Shown: positions 6,278 to 7,054 of the stretch, piece after piece
Numbering within the stretch: position 1 is the stretch's first letter
Layout of the letters: every line of letters begins with the position of its first letter
Source of the DNA: an uncultured Armatimonadota bacterium
GTDB lineage: Bacteria > Armatimonadota > Armatimonadia > Armatimonadales > Armatimonadaceae
Direction of reading: 5' to 3'
Assembly (NCBI GenBank): GCA_903915615.1
Contig: CAIWTR010000396.1
Span: forward strand, 1-7,054
Length of the DNA stretch: 7,054 nucleotides
Program-made: the position numbers and the translations under genes
Notes under the pieces: model-generated
Databases searched by the model: none
What the model was told of the DNA's origin: nothing
The model's input: the letters and a program-made list of their open reading frames with translations, nothing else

Positions 6278-7054
6278 CCCGCTTTGACCATGTCCGGGAT
6301 ATCCAAGCGATATCCCGGCGTGGTTGCTTTAAACGATGTTTCATTATCCGTGATGCCAGGGGAGGTTGTTGCTCTCCTCGGTGAGAACGGCGCTGGCAAA
6401 TCGACGATGATGAAGATCCTCGGCGGAGTCGTGCAGCCAGACAGCGGCGTGGTAACCATCGGTGGAACGCCTGCAAAACCCGCATCCCCTGCTGATGCCG
6501 GCAAGCTAGGTATCGCCTTCGTCCACCAGGAACTTTCGGTCCTCGATAACCTCGATGTTGCAGGAAACATAAACCTCGGGCGTGAGCCAAGCAAGCTTGG
6601 GATGCTCGATGTCCCAGCGATGCACGCGATTGCATCCAATGCGACCAAGCGCGTTGGCCTAGATGTCCACCCAACAACACCCCTTTCAAACCTTCCTATT
6701 GCACACCGTCAGCTGATTGAGATTGCGCGTGCACTCGCTCAGGATGCGAAGATTCTCATCCTCGATGAGCCAACATCCTCGCTGACGCCAACGGAAACTG
6801 CGACGCTACTGGACCTCATCCGCGAGCTCAAGTCACAAGGCGTTGCCATCGTCTACATCACCCACCGTCTCGGCGAGGTGACCGCGGTCGCAGACCGCGC
6901 CGTTGTGCTGCGTGATGGCCATAATGCTGGCGAGCTTGCAAAGACAGAGCTAACGCATGACCGCATGGTTACTGCGATGGTCGGCCGGAAGATTTCTGGT
7001 GATAACTCATACGTGCCGCGAACGCCCGGTGAAATCATCCTCGATGTCAAAGAC
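6263..7054 (+). CDS. ABC sugar importer ATP-binding protein, RbsA/MglA class (3' partial)
   Basis: The frame is open to the last base; 264 residues are visible of a protein normally about 500 long with two ATPase domains, so only the first is present. Counting from TTG 6263: Walker A GENGAGKST (40-48), Q-loop HQE (Gln89), signature region 'LPIAHRQLIEIARAL' (144-158), Walker B 'ILILDEPTSSLT' (164-175) and H-loop 'YITHRL' (His201). The signature departs from LSxGQ (Ser to Pro, Gly to Ala), a drift tolerated in this class. 'GISKRYPGVVAL' near the start is the usual opening of the family. The TTG at 6263, two bases after the previous stop, gives the normal spacing to that motif; the ATG at 6290 is the alternative but would trim the first strand. 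The protein powers uptake of the sugar captured by the upstream lipoprotein. Confidence 0.94.
   Translation, partial: MSGLVPALTMSGISKRYPGVVALNDVSLSVMPGEVVALLGENGAGKSTMMKILGGVVQPDSGVVTIGGTPAKPASPADAGKLGIAFVHQELSVLDNLDVAGNINLGREPSKLGMLDVPAMHAIASNATKRVGLDVHPTTPLSNLPIAHRQLIEIARALAQDAKILILDEPTSSLTPTETATLLDLIRELKSQGVAIVYITHRLGEVTAVADRAVVLRDGHNAGELAKTELTHDRMVTAMVGRKISGDNSYVPRTPGEIILDVKD
6294..6318 (+). promoter_or_regulatory. Perfect 10-bp stem-loop in the first codons of the ATPase gene
   Basis: CCGGGATATC (6294-6303) pairs without mismatch with GATATCCCGG (6309-6318) around the 5-base loop CAAGC. It begins 33 bases past the binding-protein stop and two bases after the alternative ATG at 6290. The sequence following (CGTGGTTGC) has no T-run, so it is not an intrinsic terminator. 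Stem-loops just downstream of binding-protein genes are known in other importer operons to protect upstream mRNA or lower downstream expression. That role here is inferred from position. Confidence 0.55.

Noticed and set aside
5379..6689. A 436-residue minus-strand open frame antisense to the binding-protein and ATPase genes
   Set aside because: Its translation is rich in Arg, Cys and Leu with no recognisable domain, it lies wholly opposite two clear transporter genes, and it looks like a by-product of their codon pattern.

Overview
The window is densely coding bacterial DNA of moderate GC content. Nothing in it indicates a phage, an insertion sequence, a CRISPR array or an RNA gene. An exported, probably outer-membrane beta-barrel protein suggests a two-membrane organism. 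The style of the genes (the helical 'AxELGLPxEYLDRAA' N-terminus, the lipoprotein sugar-binding protein, TTG and GTG starts) would fit Armatimonadota or a neighbouring phylum such as Planctomycetota, but this is a low-confidence inference.

Left part (1-4530, + strand): four overlapping genes read as one translationally coupled operon. They are (1) the 3' part of a single-pass membrane protein with an outward-facing beta-rich domain; (2) an asparagine-synthetase-like ATP-dependent ligase without a glutaminase domain; (3) a zinc-ribbon protein with a hydrophobic segment and a C-terminal alpha/beta domain whose motif order and spacing recall the Toprim domain of Spo11/topoisomerase VI-A; (4) a second, divergent asparagine-synthetase-like protein, also without the glutaminase catalytic half. 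Each junction overlaps by 26-29 bases. I do not recognise this four-gene set as a named system. It is the best candidate here for something undescribed: a pair of amide-forming enzymes flanking a zinc-ribbon membrane protein. No precursor peptide, peptidase or transporter of a lasso-peptide cluster is visible, so no product is proposed.

Middle (4527-5108, - strand): a small secreted glycine- and aromatic-rich protein with a signal peptide, convergent with the operon. The two stop codons share a single CTAG. Its start faces a 165-base divergent intergenic region that holds a thrice-repeated GTGATTC motif and a 12-base perfect palindrome.

Right part (5274-7054, + strand): a sugar-type ABC importer, with a lipoprotein periplasmic-binding protein followed after 2 bases by the ribose/galactose-class ATPase, which runs off the window. 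The junction carries two consecutive strong RNA hairpins. The first encloses the binding-protein stop codon and the likely TTG start of the ATPase. The second is a perfect 10-bp stem inside the first ATPase codons. This suggests translational coupling or differential expression of the two subunits.
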